Assembly: GCA_015680685.1 (NCBI GenBank)
Contig: MNCI01010140.1
Span: 25,872-89,871 of the forward strand
Length of the DNA stretch: 64,000 bases
Origin: Gnetum montanum
Lineage: Eukaryota > Streptophyta > Gnetopsida > Gnetales > Gnetaceae
Direction of reading: 5' to 3'
Positions 12,701 to 24,470 of the stretch are shown piece after piece (positions within the stretch are counted from its first letter, which is position 1; the number at the start of each line of letters is the position of its first letter). The position numbers were made by a program, and so were the translations under genes. The notes under the pieces are model-generated. The model saw nothing but the letters and a program-made list of their open reading frames with translations, searched no databases and was not told the origin of the DNA.

Positions 12701-13130
12701 CTCAATGTGGGAAAAATGGGGGAAACCATTTCAACATGTTTTGACACTCAAAATCAACTCAAACTATCACAAAATGAAGCAAGAGGATGCATAACTTTTA
12801 TATCGGAGTTACAATTGCTTGTTTGACCTCATTTGATCCTATTTTGGCTAGGGTTTTATTTTCCATACTAAACCCCCTTTCTTTCAAGATGGCTAGTGTG
12901 GAAATCGAGGGGAAAGACTCTTGAACCTACTTTTTAGCCTTTATAAACCCTTGGAGTGCCCAATTTTGATCAATCTAACCCTACCCTACCTTGGGAAGGT
13001 TTTGAAACCTAAATTATAGATATATGAGCATCTTGAAATTTCTTTTTCTTGGTTTTCATTTGGAGGATCCCTATTTCTATGCTAAGCTTAGTGTGGAAGC
13101 CTCAAAACACTTGATTTCTAGGTCTAAATA
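9770..13130. repeat. Hairpin-bearing ~200-bp repeat array of A
   Basis: A long non-coding block is built of diverged units of roughly 200-230 bp. Most contain an imperfect inverted repeat of the form TTTCCCC-TTTTCCATGCTA ... TAGCATGGAAAAATGGGGAAA, followed by text like CAAAATGACC and GACACTAG. A clear example has arms at 12666-12687 and 12707-12726. The matching block in B is 33890-36880. Small ORFs here (for example 10557-10742 and 12248-12436) are chance. The block lies directly upstream of the antisense gene's promoter. Confidence 0.65.
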
Positions 13131-13449
13131 GCCCAGAGAAATCACTGACTAATGTCCAAACTCACCTAATAGCCTTCTAGCCTCAAAACCTGGCCCACTA
13201 AGGCCAGAAACTAGCAAAACCTAAGTAGTTTTTTTACCTATATTAGCCAAAATTTACCATATATAGCCTATTTTGCTTCATTTTTACCTTGTTACATAGT
13301 ATTTTGGCTTTTTTGAACTTGTGTTGCATTGTTCACCTTGTTACAGCCTTATAGGTTCTTAATTTTCCTTATTATAACCTTATTTTCCTTTGTTTAGCCT
13401 TTGAATTCTATTACATAATGGGGTTTGACTTTCCCTCATCACTATTTTA
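13131..13449. other. Spacer before the second border-repeat block
   Basis: This is AT-rich non-coding sequence with repeated words such as TAGCCTTTATTTTCC and TTGCATTGTTCACC. I see no gene. Confidence 0.4.
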
Positions 13450-13560
13450 CATCATGTGACCATGGCCTGCTAGCGCCTTAAACTAGCAATATAGTCCACA
13501 AAGACTCTAAGCTGGAATCATGGCCTACTGAGGCCTAAAGCTAGTGACTTTGTGGCCTTT
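13450..13560 (+). repeat. Module-border repeats, block 2 of A
   Basis: Three units share CCTTAAACTAGCAATATAG and related forms with block 1. They lie at the border between the hairpin block and the RT region. Confidence 0.65.
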
Positions 13561-13899
13561 ATTAATCATTTGCAGCATTATTTCTTATATTTTTCCTTTT
13601 TGACCTTTAGTTGACCTTTGTTTGGCCTTTATATCTCATTGATGACTTTGGATGGCCTTGTTTGCATTGGATTTTCATGTATTTGCATAATTTTTAACAT
13701 TTTAGTATTATTTATTTACTTTCACCTAGGTGCCTTTTAATATTCTTTTTGTTGACATGTGGGATCAAAGTATGAGTACCTAGGAGCAAATTAGTTTGCC
13801 TTTGTATCTACATCAACCTCACAGTGATGTTAATTAGTGTATCAATCTTAATTACCTAGATTTTTTGCCTAAGTCTTGTAGACCACATAGCCTCAATAG

Positions 13900-15050
13900 A
13901 GAAACCTCTAGAATCCCCTAAAACCCAAGTTATAACCCTTAACTTAGAGGTGAGCAACATAACCAAGGACTCTCTAGTTGAGGTTCATATCACAACATAG
14001 ATTTGTGAGGAGAAAACCCTTAAACTAATTTCCTCACAAGAACCGCAATATCTTCAAGACATAACCATGGTCCTACAAGATAACATTAAATCCTTAGCTT
14101 GATCATATCTAGATATGCCATGCCTAGACCTGCATTTAGTCTAGCACAACATCATACTAGATCCTACCATTAAACTGGTTACATAGAAAGTGCACAAAAT
14201 TAGACTTGATTTAGCCTTGGTAGTCCATGATGAAATCTCAAATCTTTACCAAGAAGGTTTCATTAGGGCTATCAACTACATAGAATGGATATCTAACATA
14301 GTAATAGTCCCTAATAAAAATGGAAGCATCTGTATTTGCATCAATTTTCAAGACCTAAATAAAGCAACCATCAAGGATGACTTTCCTTTGCTTAGTATTG
14401 ATCAACTTATTGATACTATGGCTAGACATGCCTTGTTATCCTTTATGGATGGATTCTCAAGATATAACTAGATTAGCATCAACCTAGAGCATCAACTTAG
14501 CATAACCTTCATGATTCCATGGGGGACCTTTTGCTATACTATGATGTCATTTGACCTTCAGAACACTGGAGCAACATATTAATGAGCCATGAGTTATATA
14601 TTTAGTGATTACATGCTAGGTTTGCTTAATGATTACATAGATGACATAATGGTTAAGTCCAAAATGGCCAATGACCATGCTAATGACCTAAACCTTTTAC
14701 TTAAGTTATGCCTAAAATACAAGCTTAGGCTTAATCCTAAGAAATGTATCTTCAGTATCAAGATCAATAATATGCTTGGCTTTGTAGCCTCTAAAATAGG
14801 GATACATGTTGCTCTTGATAAGGTTAAGGCCATATCCAAATTAGGAACACCTACTAATCGTAAGGAGCTTTCGGGATTACAAGGAAAATTATAGTTTATT
14901 TGTAGGTTTATCACTATACTTATGGATAAGTTACAGCCCATGCAACATTTTCGTAAGAAAGGAGTTCACAATTAGTGAACAGCTCAATGCCAAGAGGCCT
15001 TTGAAAACCTTAAGCAAGAGTTGACATAACTATGGATACTCTATCCTCTA
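13900..15050 (+). pseudogene. A reverse transcriptase
   Basis: The Tat-type linker before RT is followed by the RT core: AGFIRAINYIEWISNIVIVP-type segment (reads EGFIRAINYIEWISNIVIVP), NFQDLNKATIKDDFPL, SFMDGFSRYN with the first catalytic aspartate, and YIDDIMVKSK with the YxDD box at 14634-14645. Then come LRLNPKKCIF and SGLQGKL from thumb and connection. The catalytic aspartates are still readable, but stops at 14469-14471 and around 14580 break the frame, mostly where Gln or Trp codons are expected. In an intact element it would copy the RNA into cDNA in virus-like particles. Confidence 0.88.
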
Positions 15051-15810
15051 CAAAAGGGTAAACTATTTTACATATACCTTGTCATATCTAATATGTCCAT
15101 TGCCTGTCTACTTTATCTAAAATGTGATGATAGAGAAAAAACACCTATATACTACCTTAGTTATGCATTAGTTGTCCATGAGACTTGATACACTAAAATG
15201 AAGAAGTATTATCTATCACTAGTCTTCTCTTTGAAGAAATGGAGACACTACCTCTTCAAAAGTCAAGTCAATGTCATTTACAAGGATAATATACTTAGAT
15301 CCATAATGACAAATATTTACAAAAGTAGTCGTATAGCCCAATGAAAAGCCATAACTACGAATTTTGACCTTCATTACATCTCTCAATCCTCAACAAAAAG
15401 TCAAGATATAGCTACACAACTCACAATTTCACCTGTTGATGATCAAGTAGCCATAGATCCTAAATTCTCTAATGAATATATTAATGTAGTTATCCAAGTA
15501 CTTAAGGGTTATGAGGTAGTCATACACTATGACATAGCTTCAACTACCCATGGAGCCAGTGCCACTACCATCATAACATTGCCATCTGGTGAAATCCAAT
15601 CCTTCACCTACCATTTTGAGTTTCCATCTACGAACAACATTGTGAAGTATGAAGGTTTGATTAGAGGCATGATGGTTGCTCATTACCTAGGAATTATATG
15701 CTTAGCTATCAAGCGAAATTCACAACTTGTGGTTAATTAAGTAACCAAGGTCTATGCATGTAAGGCCAAATACTTACAACCTTACTGTGTCCTAGGAAAG
15801 CAGTTGTTAT
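15051..15810 (+). pseudogene. A RNase H plus second (archaeal-like) RNase H
   Basis: The first RNase H is readable as PIYYLSYALVVHET followed by LVFSLKKWRHYLFKSQVNVI (15150-15290). After a linker (ISPVDDQVAIDPKF) a second RNase H-like domain reads VVIHYDIASTTHGASATTII, then FPSTNNIVKYEGLI, then NSQLVVN (15510-15740). Tat-clade elements are known for this extra domain. In this copy DGA-type and GDSQ-type catalytic positions read YDIA and RNSQ, so at least one acidic residue is lost. Stops interrupt it. Confidence 0.8.
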
Positions 15811-16189
15811 AATAATTCACAAACATTGATATCCAACACATACCTCTAAATGAGAATACCATATCCAATGTAATTACAATGTTAGCCCTTAGTGTGATGC
15901 CATATGTGTTTAGTAAGTTGTCCACCTTAAATATGGACTATGCTACCTCCATCACACATAACACTAAGGATACCATTGTGGTGTTCATTCATACTGTTCC
16001 TCCCAAGAAGTGGTATGATGATATCAAATTTCACCTTATGCATGATGAATCCTTACAAGGCTTGACTACGACTCAAAAGGACATTATATGTAAGCATTTG
16101 AAGTAGTATGTCATTGTAGGTGATAACACATTATGTCGACAATCCTATGATGACATACCCCTAAAGTGCTTAGGTAAAACTAAAGCCAG

Positions 16190-17250
16190 AACAGTCCTAT
16201 AGGAGGTTTACAAGGGTGTTTGTGGAGGACACATAGAGCTAAGAACAATGGCCACTAAGATTAGATATTTAGGCTACTATTGGACCCATATGAAAAATGA
16301 CTACCTGTAGAAAGTTAAGGATGTGACACATGCAAACAATATGGTAACCTTATACATGTATCACCAACTGAGCTACATACCACTTAAATAACATGGTCAT
16401 TTCAATGATGGGGGTTGGATATCATTGGACCTATAATGCCTAAGGCTTTCATAGGTCATAACTTCATCATTACTACAACCAAATACTTTACAAAGTGGGT
16501 TGAGGCTATTCTCCAAAGGAAGACTACATTTGAACAAGTTTGCAAACTCATCCTAGATAATATTGTAGCTTTTTTTGGCATAACCATGACCATAGTTAAA
16601 AACAGTGGACCATAATTTAGTATCCATGAAATGAAAGATTTCTGTCACAACGTAGGTATCAAGCATTCTTTCTCATTGCCCTATTACCCTCAAGTTAATG
16701 AATAATTAGAAGAAAGAAATAAGGCCATCATCAACTTACTCAAAAAGATGCTCAACAACAACAAACACAAGTGGCATGAGCATCTTGTCCATGTACTATG
16801 GGCATACATAACAACCTATCGCATGGTAACTAGTATGACCACTTATAGCTTGGTTTATAATTCTAAAGCTATTTTACCTCTTGAATTGCAAGTGCCATTG
16901 CTTCGAGTATTCTTAATCAACTTCATAAATGATTAGCAAAATAAGGAATTTTGGATAATGGCCCTAGACTCATTAGCGGAGCAATGTATGCAAGAACTTG
17001 CCCACATTGAACACTATCAAGAGAAAGCATCACCATAATGTGATCATGTACAAGATCAAAGAAGGTAACTTGGCCCTCATAGCCATCCACAAGCATGTAG
17101 ATAAGTTCTCAACCAACTAGAAAGGGCCCTTCCTTATCACTAGAGCCTATGGAAATAGTGCATTCAACATAGTCGACATGGATTGGAATAAGCTGGTCAA
17201 TCTAATCAATCATTCCTATTTAAAGCCATACTACACGTAGCTTACAAATC
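16190..17250 (+). pseudogene. A integrase
   Basis: The HHCC zinc-binding part is visible around 16210-16340 (CGGH, YYWTH, then CDTC in a shifted frame). The catalytic core follows: LDIIGPI-type segment at 16415 onward with the first Asp, TKYFTKWVEAI, then the second acidic motif reading KNSGP in place of the usual DNGP. SLPYYPQVNE is next, with the expected catalytic Glu region disrupted. The C-terminal part contains KWHEHLVHVLWAYITTYR. Stops at Gln-like positions break it. It would insert cDNA in the genome. It is followed by border repeats and the LTR. Confidence 0.85.
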
Positions 17251-17271
17251 ATTGATAAGTGAACCTACTTT

Positions 17272-17345
17272 CAATGGTCCACTATGACCTTAAACTAGCA
17301 ACATAACCTACCAAGGCCTTAGACTAATACCATTGCTAGCCATGG
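17272..17345 (+). repeat. Module-border repeats, block 3 of A
   Basis: Units CCTTAAACTAGCAACATAACC and CCTTAGACTAATACC (core shared with blocks 1 and 2) lie between integrase and the 3' LTR. Confidence 0.6.
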
Positions 17346-17488
17346 CCTTAAAATTGCAACTTTGGTAACCTAAATAGCCTAATTCTCATGTGGCTTGTAT
17401 GCATTGTATTGTTATGGTATGTAGTGGTGTTTTTTATTCTTTGTCAGTGCCTCTTAGGTTAATCCTGTAGACACCAACAAAGAGGATC

Positions 17489-18663
17489 CACTAAAACACC
17501 ACAAGAATTTGCATGTTATAGCCAATTTTGTTTATGTAGCTTTCACCCCATGAAATCCAAGGCAAAATTTCATTGTAAATGTAAAGGTTGTAATCCCCAG
17601 TGAAAAATTTCACATACTTTATACTTTTGGGACTAACAAATGCCCAATAAGTGGTCAAAGCCTCATTCTCTGAGTGAAAAACATCACCTAGTATCTATAT
17701 TTGAGCTTGGGGGATCAAAGATGCCTTTTGAAATGCAAAAAATGGCAATTTGATGGGTTTTATAAGGGTTATACATTTTTATACACTAGAAACACATCTA
17801 GGGATAACCTCCCAAATTTGGAAATTAATCTCACCTAGAAAAGATAGAAATTTGTAGAAATTTGGTAGCCAATTTGTAGCTAAATTACAACCAAATCATA
17901 GTCATTTTGTAACCTCATTCATAGCCCAAAACCTATAAAAACTAGCCTCAGACACCATTGACAAGTTCCATTTTTTTAACACTTGAATACATTGAATATA
18001 CATAGATTCTACAAGCAATAATTCCATACTTAGTGCATTTTCAAGCACTCTTGTAATCTCCCATGTTTACATTCTCTTGAACCCTAGTGTGAAAGAATTA
18101 TCACCTTAATTTTTAAGGATTTTGGGTGTCAACATTGCACTTCTAGGATTCCCAAACCCCATCAAGGAGTAATCTGACATCCAAATTTTCCATTTTCTCA
18201 CCCCCTAATAGTAGCCAATGTTGTAGGTCTAAGATTATAGCACCAGAGATTTGATGGCATTGAGAGTGGCAAGACATCTAGATTGTGAAGTTGACTACAT
18301 CGACTTCAAAAAACCTTGAACCCCAGTCTAAGTAAACCTCCCTACTACCAATTTAAGCACCATTTGCACAAATTTCTCTAACTAATTCTTTATTCTTTCA
18401 TAATAAAGTTTTAAAGTTTTGGGTTTTATGTGAAAAATATATTTGTTTATTTTTTGTGCATGATTCAAATCTATTATCAATTTTTACATTCCACTTCATT
18501 ACACTATTTTGCAAAGCCCTCAAGTCACTGGTTGATCTATTGAATTAGTAAAAAATCCGTAGATCTCATTTTTCATAGAGGTCCTAGGGATTTAAGGTTG
18601 AAGATTTCTATGCATTAGATTCGTTGGTCTTCATTCCAGTGATTGAATTTTCTTGTTGCAACA
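17489..18663 (+). repeat. A 3' LTR
   Basis: This was delimited by comparison with B LTRs. It starts at CACTAAAACACCACAAG (consensus TGTTAAAAC) and ends at GTTGCAACA, giving TGTT/AACA ends in the consensus. A TATA-like CCTATAAAAA lies at 17932-17941 and an AATAAAG signal near 18402. A purine-rich AACAAAGAGGA lies just before it. It is about 350 bp shorter than the B LTRs; the (GGCTATGATTT)-like repeats and cATGCTAG blocks of B are reduced here. Confidence 0.8.
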
Positions 18664-19319
18664 GATACACTAGAAAAGTCAACAGTGATACTAGCACAAG
18701 CATCACCTAGATAAAACACCTTATTTCAAGACTTCAAATGCTACCCAAAGTGTTAAGAATAATTTCTATCATCTTGGAAATGATTAGGAGACATCATCAA
18801 GAGCTTGTAAAAGCCATAATGTTATTGGCTATGATGCTAGAATCATTTTTAGCATCACCATGATTTTCCAACCTTGGGGGCATGGAAACCTAGTACTAAA
18901 ATGAACTTGACAATGTTACACTCACACTTGCTTAGCCCATTGGAACACTAAAAAAGTAGGTACAATAATTATACCTTTTGAATAGTGAATCACGAAATTT
19001 TAATACAATAAACTTGTATAATATAAACTGATTAGAATATTAACATCATCCCTAAAAATGGAGCTAATGATAAGTGGTAAGTATTTCTAATGTCAAACTA
19101 TACAAATTATACAAGAATGACATGTAGCCTGATTGTAATCTATGGATGGAACTATATATTCTCTAGAAAGTTAACATAAAGGTCATTGATCATTTTCTTT
19201 CTGCTAGAGTTAGTGATGGTTAAAATATATGGTTTAAGCGATAGTAGGGTATATGATATAACTATATTTATAAATAATTAAAAATTAAAACTAAAATATT
19301 GCAATTTTATTATTTAATC

Positions 19320-19520
19320 TATTAACCTAGGAAACAATGAGAATAAATGCCAAACTAGCTTAATTGTGATAAGCATCTAGTGCTAGCTTATCGTACACAT
19401 CCTAGGCTAGTGTAATCACCCTTGGGATTACCAAGAAACTTTCTACTTAGTCAACCAATAAATGTTACTTTTGGATTACTAGAAAATTACACATTATACT
19501 CAAAACTAGTCATACATCTT
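19320..19520 (-). repeat. Eroded C-family LTR relic
   Basis: The reverse complement reads TTGGTAATCCCAAGGGTG, GATGTGTACGATAAG, AGATGCTTATCACA and AGCTAGTTT. These words occur in the same order as in the LTR at 39010-39801 (between ~39430 and 39560). No ends or TSD were found. Confidence 0.55.
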
Positions 19521-20129
19521 CTTCTAGTATTCTTCAATTTTTTGTAATGTACACAACTCAAATAAATTTTTGTAATACAATAGTCATAATTTTTAAATGT
19601 TAATTAATTAATCAATTTCATGTATGAAAATTTTGTAGCAAACTATATCCCTTTTTATATAACTTAAAAATGATATTTTAGATAGTTATGGGGATATGAT
19701 AAATAATAAAATTATTTATGTAATTGGTTACAATGATGCATTAGTGATGTCATAGTTGATACTTCATGAGTATAACATTATAGCCTATGGTACTGTGTTA
19801 TTTTTCGGATAAGTCTAATCATATTTATGGCACCATTAGTATGTGGGTATCCACACTCTATTATTTTAATTTCTTTCTTCTTGTATTCATTGAAAAGATC
19901 CTACAACATGAAATTAAGTCTATTATCTAGTATCATATTCAAGTGAATTATACCTAGATATAGTTCATGATAGCAATAAGATCAAGATTAATTTACATCC
20001 ATTGTAGTATTCCAACTTAATTTAAATATACTACTATATTCTTTTAATTTTTATTATCTTATAAAATAATATTTACATTTTCATTCCATTATAATTATAT
20101 GAAGAATGATCACAACTTGATCTCAACCA

Positions 20130-20310
20130 TAAACATGCATTTACGTGGTAATCCTAGTAACAATTCACTTAGTATGCTCAATAGTATAAATGCTTGGTAA
20201 TCCAACTAGTGGATGCATATGTCTATGATGTTATGGTAGATTAGATAAATGAACACTCATAATCCTAGGCTAGATTAGAATTTATTCTCATATTCTAGTT
20301 AATTAGATAT
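20130..20310 (+). repeat. Eroded C-family LTR relic
   Basis: GTGGTAATCCTAGTAAC, GCTTGGTAATCCAACTAGTG and CCTAGGCTAGATTAGA follow in the order of the C-family LTR. It has the opposite orientation to the relic at 19320-19520. Heavily diverged. Confidence 0.5.
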
Positions 20311-20837
20311 TAAATATTATTTAGTTATTTTACTTACTTAGACTATGAAAACTACAACAACAATGATCTTATGCCATGGTCATGTTTAATAATTCACTAT
20401 GGATCCACTACAAATATGACTAGAAGGATAGCAAATTTTAATCAACTAATAAGACTAAATACTAACGTTAGTCCATCCACAAATTATGATACGTTATGCT
20501 ACATTAATTGTAGGTTGTATAGTTGAATAGTGGTCATATTCACTATTCATCAATAAATATGTTATAAACTTTATTTTATAGAGATTTCTTCCTCTAAGGT
20601 TGTAGACTGGTCACATATTTTATTGTGACTCCTAACTCTTTGTATAATTTTTGGCATAACACCATCTCAACCTAGGTGTATTAGATGAGGTGTTATAACT
20701 CAAATGGTTTGGCATTAGGAAAACTCATCACTTATCCCTTATGCAACCTAAGTTAACAATAGAATAGTTCATGATATACTTCCTATCTTTAAGTTATATA
20801 AATATATCAAAACACTCACTTAAAAGATAGAGACCAT

Positions 20838-21943
20838 TGTGGATTGTGAACTTAGAATGAGGGTTGAATAAGTTCCCAAATTTAAAATGTTATTTTAACC
20901 AAATGTGTACAAAAATGTTACACGATTTCCCAACTTTGATACATCCAAAATCAAAGGGTAATATCTGTGTAGACCTCTAGACTTTGTTTATTCAAAATAT
21001 GGTTTGAAGGGCACCACACCCTGTACAAGCTTTGAGCTCCACTATGAAGTGTTTTATGAAGTGTTTTGCTGCTATGAAACCACTCAACCCTAAAAGGTCC
21101 CAACAAGCTCAAAAATGTGGTTTAGATGATCCCATGATAATTACAAATTTGAGCTATACATTAGAGTATTCTTATGCCATAATATCTCTCAATCTCATAG
21201 GACCTTAATAAGATCAACAAATATGTCTTCTCACAAGATGCACATCAACCTTGCAAGGCTACAAGAAAGAAACAAAGAGAATAAGACAATAATGTAACTT
21301 ATTTTTATAAATTCCTTGCACTTGAAGTACAAGTAATAGAAGATACAATGAAGAGCAAAAAATAAATTTTCTGAGAATAGCCAATGATGAATCTTTCAAT
21401 GAACAATGCTTACACAATTTCCAAGATTTTTACTTTATCTTATAGCCTTGGAGTTTCCAAAAACTCCTCAAAATTCATGTAATGAAAATAAAATAGAGAG
21501 TATAGACATCTACTTCAAAGTTTATATGTCTATTTGAGAGAGTCATCAATGCAAGAGAGGAATCTACTTGGATGTATAAACATATACTGTGAGATATCTT
21601 ACAGCAGATGTCTATTGTGAAAGATAGATGTTTGTTGTTTCTACTAGACATCTAATCTCTAGAAGAACTTTGAAATATGAAGCAATTTTATGACTCTTGG
21701 GCATCTCAGCAATCATTAGAACATCTTCATTTAACTTGTGGACTTTTTTTCCATTCATGCTCTCATCTATTCCACTTAGACTTTGTTTTGTCATCTCATC
21801 ATGGATCTCATTTCTAAAGTCCGTTTCGTAGTTTGGATTTCTTTGCTGATTAATTCATTAATGGTCATTCAAGATCACAATAACACACATATATTTTAAA
21901 TTCTTCATTTTCTCTAAGGTTTTGACATACCAAAAGCTCAACA
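20838..21943 (-). repeat. Copia-1 3' LTR
   Basis: On the minus strand it starts TGTTGAGCTTTTGGTATGTC at 21943 and ends near 20838. It aligns along its length with the LTRs at 25225-26289 and 57914-58980 (shared blocks: TCTAGACTTTGTT, CACACCCTGTACAAGCT, CCACTCAACCC, CAACAAGCTCA). Just inside it (minus strand) is the purine tract AAAAAGGAGGAGAT, so it is a 3' LTR. Confidence 0.85.
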
Positions 21944-21962
21944 ATCTCCTCCTTTTTGGTGA
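21944..21962 (-). other. Polypurine tract of copia-1
   Basis: The minus strand reads CCAAAAAGGAGGAGAT directly before the LTR start TGTTGAG. This is the usual plus-strand primer position in Sirevirus-like copia elements. The element NA has the same arrangement at 26290-26308. Confidence 0.75.
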
Positions 21963-22169
21963 AGTTCAAAACTTAAGAAAATGGGTTAGTTTGTCCCATA
22001 AAAACTAATAAGTATGGGAAAAAGAATTTAATAGTTAATCTCTTCTCATTTTTGGACATAAATAAAAAGGACTAGAAAACGTCCCATAAATATATGTAAT
22101 AAAGGTAAAATTTTCATGTTTTTAGATTTATAAGTAGCTAAGTTTATTGAAAATTAAGTTAAAAACCTA

Positions 22170-24020
22170 CCTACTAGGACAAGGTCCTATCCCCATGTTT
22201 TTATAGATCCCAATGAATTTTAGCTTTACATGTCCAAGTTACATGTGTTCTTGTATAAAATGATGATAAATTTTGATGTGTTTAGTACAAGAATGTTGGA
22301 TAAGATTCTTTATCATGTTGATGATGATGCTATTGTCACAATAAATTGATGTAGATTTGGGTTTAATCCTTAAATCCTTAAGAGTTTCTTTCATCCATAA
22401 AATTTATGCACAATAACTTCCACTTGAAATGTACTTAGCTTCAACCATAGAAAATGTACTGGATGTTTGATTTTTAGTTGCCCAAGAGACAAGACATTTT
22501 CCTAGAAAAAAAGTAATTTTCACTAGTGCTTCAATGATCATCTAAACCTACCCAATCTACATCACAATATCTAGCAAGATCAAGTGGGGAATCCTTTGGA
22601 TACTAAAGTTCCTAATTAGTAGTAACTTTTAGATAATGAAAAATATGTTTAACCTCCTTTAGATAAGATTCTTCGGGATTTTCTTGATATCTTGCACAAA
22701 TTCCTACACTTAATGCTATATCTAGCCTACTAAAAGCTAAATAAAGTAGACTATGTGTCACACCTCTATAGAGCTTGAGATTAATAGGTTTTCCTTAATC
22801 ATCTTTGGTGAGCTTAAAATTTGTTTCCATGGGAGTAACTTTTTCCTTTACTTATGTCAAGTTGAATTTGAGTAGAAGATCTTTGATGTACTTCATTTGA
22901 CAACTAAAGATTCAATCTTTTGTCTAATTGATTTGGAATTTAAGAAAGTTGTTGAGCTCTCCCATCATGCTCATTTCAAATTCCAACTGCATGAATTTTT
23001 TACATAGAATGTCACTAGTAGCTCCAAAAATAATATCAACATAAATTTGAACAATAAGTAAATCATTACCTTCACATTTGATAAATAAAGTAACATCATC
23101 CCTACCTCTTTTGAAGCAATTGGATATAATGTGTTTTCAAAGTCTTTAATACCAAGCTCTAAGGGCTTCTTTGAGCCCATAGAGAGCCTTATTAAGTCTA
23201 AAAACATTATTGAGATTAATAGGATTTACAAATGCTTTGGATTGTTCAACATATACCTCTTCTTAAATGGTCCCATTTAGAAACGCACTCTTCACATCCA
23301 TTTGATATAGCTTGATGTTCTTAATGTTTGCACAGGCCAAAAGTAGTCTACTAGATTCAAGTCTTGCAATAGGAGAAAAAGTCTCATCAAAATCAATTCC
23401 TTCTTACTAATTATATCCTTTAATAAATATCTTGCTTTGTTTTTAATGATGTTGTCATTCTCATCTATTTTATTCCTAAAAACCCATTTTGTGCCAATAA
23501 TCAGTTTATGGTTGGCTTGAGGTGTCAATTCCCATACATCCTTCCTACTAAATTGATTTGCTTAGTCTTGTGTGGCTAAAATCCAACCCTCTTCTCCTTC
23601 TACTTATTTGAAATTTTTGGATTCTAGTTATGAAACAAATGTAACAAATGAACATATTTCCTTAGTTTGGCTCATAGTATGAATCCTATCATATACTTGT
23701 CCAATAACATCATTCAGAGAGTGTGATCTACTAAGTCTACGCATTTTAGGTTGAAGTGGAGATATTTCCTCATGTTCATGCTTATGATCCTCTTCATGTT
23801 CACTACCTATTTCTGAATTTTTATCAATTTAAACCTAGTAAGTACTAGATAACTTTTGAATAGGAACTACATCATCATTAGGTTGTAATGAAATATTGTT
23901 ACTATCATTAATTTTAACATATATAGTTTCTTCCACAACATTACTTCTCTTATTGAAGACTCTATATTCCCTACTAATGGAAGAGTATCCTAAGTATAAC
24001 GTCTCATCCCTTATTAAGGG
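22170..24020 (-). pseudogene. Copia-1 pol fragment: integrase end, RT and RNase H (Sirevirus-like)
   Basis: Reading the minus strand: the C-terminal part of integrase (DETLYLGYSS, YRVFNKRSNVVEETIYV; 24010-23880), then RT with LIIGTKWVFRNKIDENDNII (23500), DVKSAFLNG, LNKALYGLKEAL, YVDIIFGATS where the YVDD box has lost one Asp (about 23045), and RNase H with LYLAFSRLDIALSV, FLGKCLVSWATKNQTSS, VEAKYISSGSYCA and TSIYCDNSI (22750-22330). The type is Ty1/copia, close to Sireviruses. Stops and frameshifts are common. The upstream side stops matching at ~24020, so gag, protease and most of integrase are missing. It ends in the purine tract and 3' LTR to the left. Confidence 0.88.
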
Positions 24021-24029
24021 AGGAATTAT

Positions 24030-24470
24030 ACCATAATAATGTAATTAACCTTTGAAAGAAAGGATTCCTGATTATGAGTAGTCACAATTATTCATGATAC
24101 TCCTTGGGAAAGGGTTTGACCTATGCCATTTAAGGCTAGGCTTCGAGGTCATGCTAGCATGGAGTTCCAAATTCAAAATTGGCAAGTGACAAGAGCTGGA
24201 TGAAGTGGTACAATAAGGGATTGATCACCCCTTAGGCCTAACTGTCATGAAAAGATAACCCAAAGGGAATTACAATGTACCATTCTCATTAATAAAATTT
24301 CTTTCCTTTGCTTTCCTTCCTATTGAATGCAGTGCATTAGTAATATGTATCAAGTTATTTCATTGTATTTCCATTATAACATTCATAAGTAAAATGAATT
24401 AAGTAACCAACGATAATGTATTGATGACATCTATGAATAGGATGTCACATTTGGTATTAGAGTAAACCAT
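24030..24470 (+). mobile_element. End of an LTR with adjacent primer binding site (Ty3 type?)
   Basis: GGATGTCACA (ending at 24449) is followed by TTTGGTATTAGAGTAA. TGGTATTAGAGT (24452-24463) differs by one or two bases from the initiator-tRNA-Met primer site TGGTATCAGAGC, and the LTR end is of a kind common in chromovirus-type Ty3 elements. The LTR start could not be found; the left limit is only the end of the copia-1 match. No gag is recognisable to the right. Confidence 0.45.

Larger units (their letters stand above)
1634..18663 (+). mobile_element. Element A: giant Tat/Ogre-like Ty3 retrotransposon (5' part outside window)
   Basis: The order is gag C-terminal part, protease, spacer, antisense multi-exon gene, hairpin-repeat block, RT, RNase H, second RNase H, integrase, 3' LTR. 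The second RNase H domain, the protease context ending in GGEIIIHGD and the gag type place it in the Tat clade. The same order in opposite orientation forms element B (28135-56748), which allows gaps and frameshifts to be interpreted. The 5' LTR and gag N-terminus should lie left of the window, beyond the inserted C-family element. Every coding region is broken by stops. Confidence 0.85.
18664..20837. other. AT-rich interval without genes
   Basis: No coding domain is visible on either strand. The only identifiable structure is two eroded C-family LTR relics, listed separately. The rest is AT-rich sequence of unknown origin. Confidence 0.6.

Noticed and set aside
14633-14941. 102-codon - strand ORF
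   Set aside because: Shadow of the RT gene on the opposite strand.
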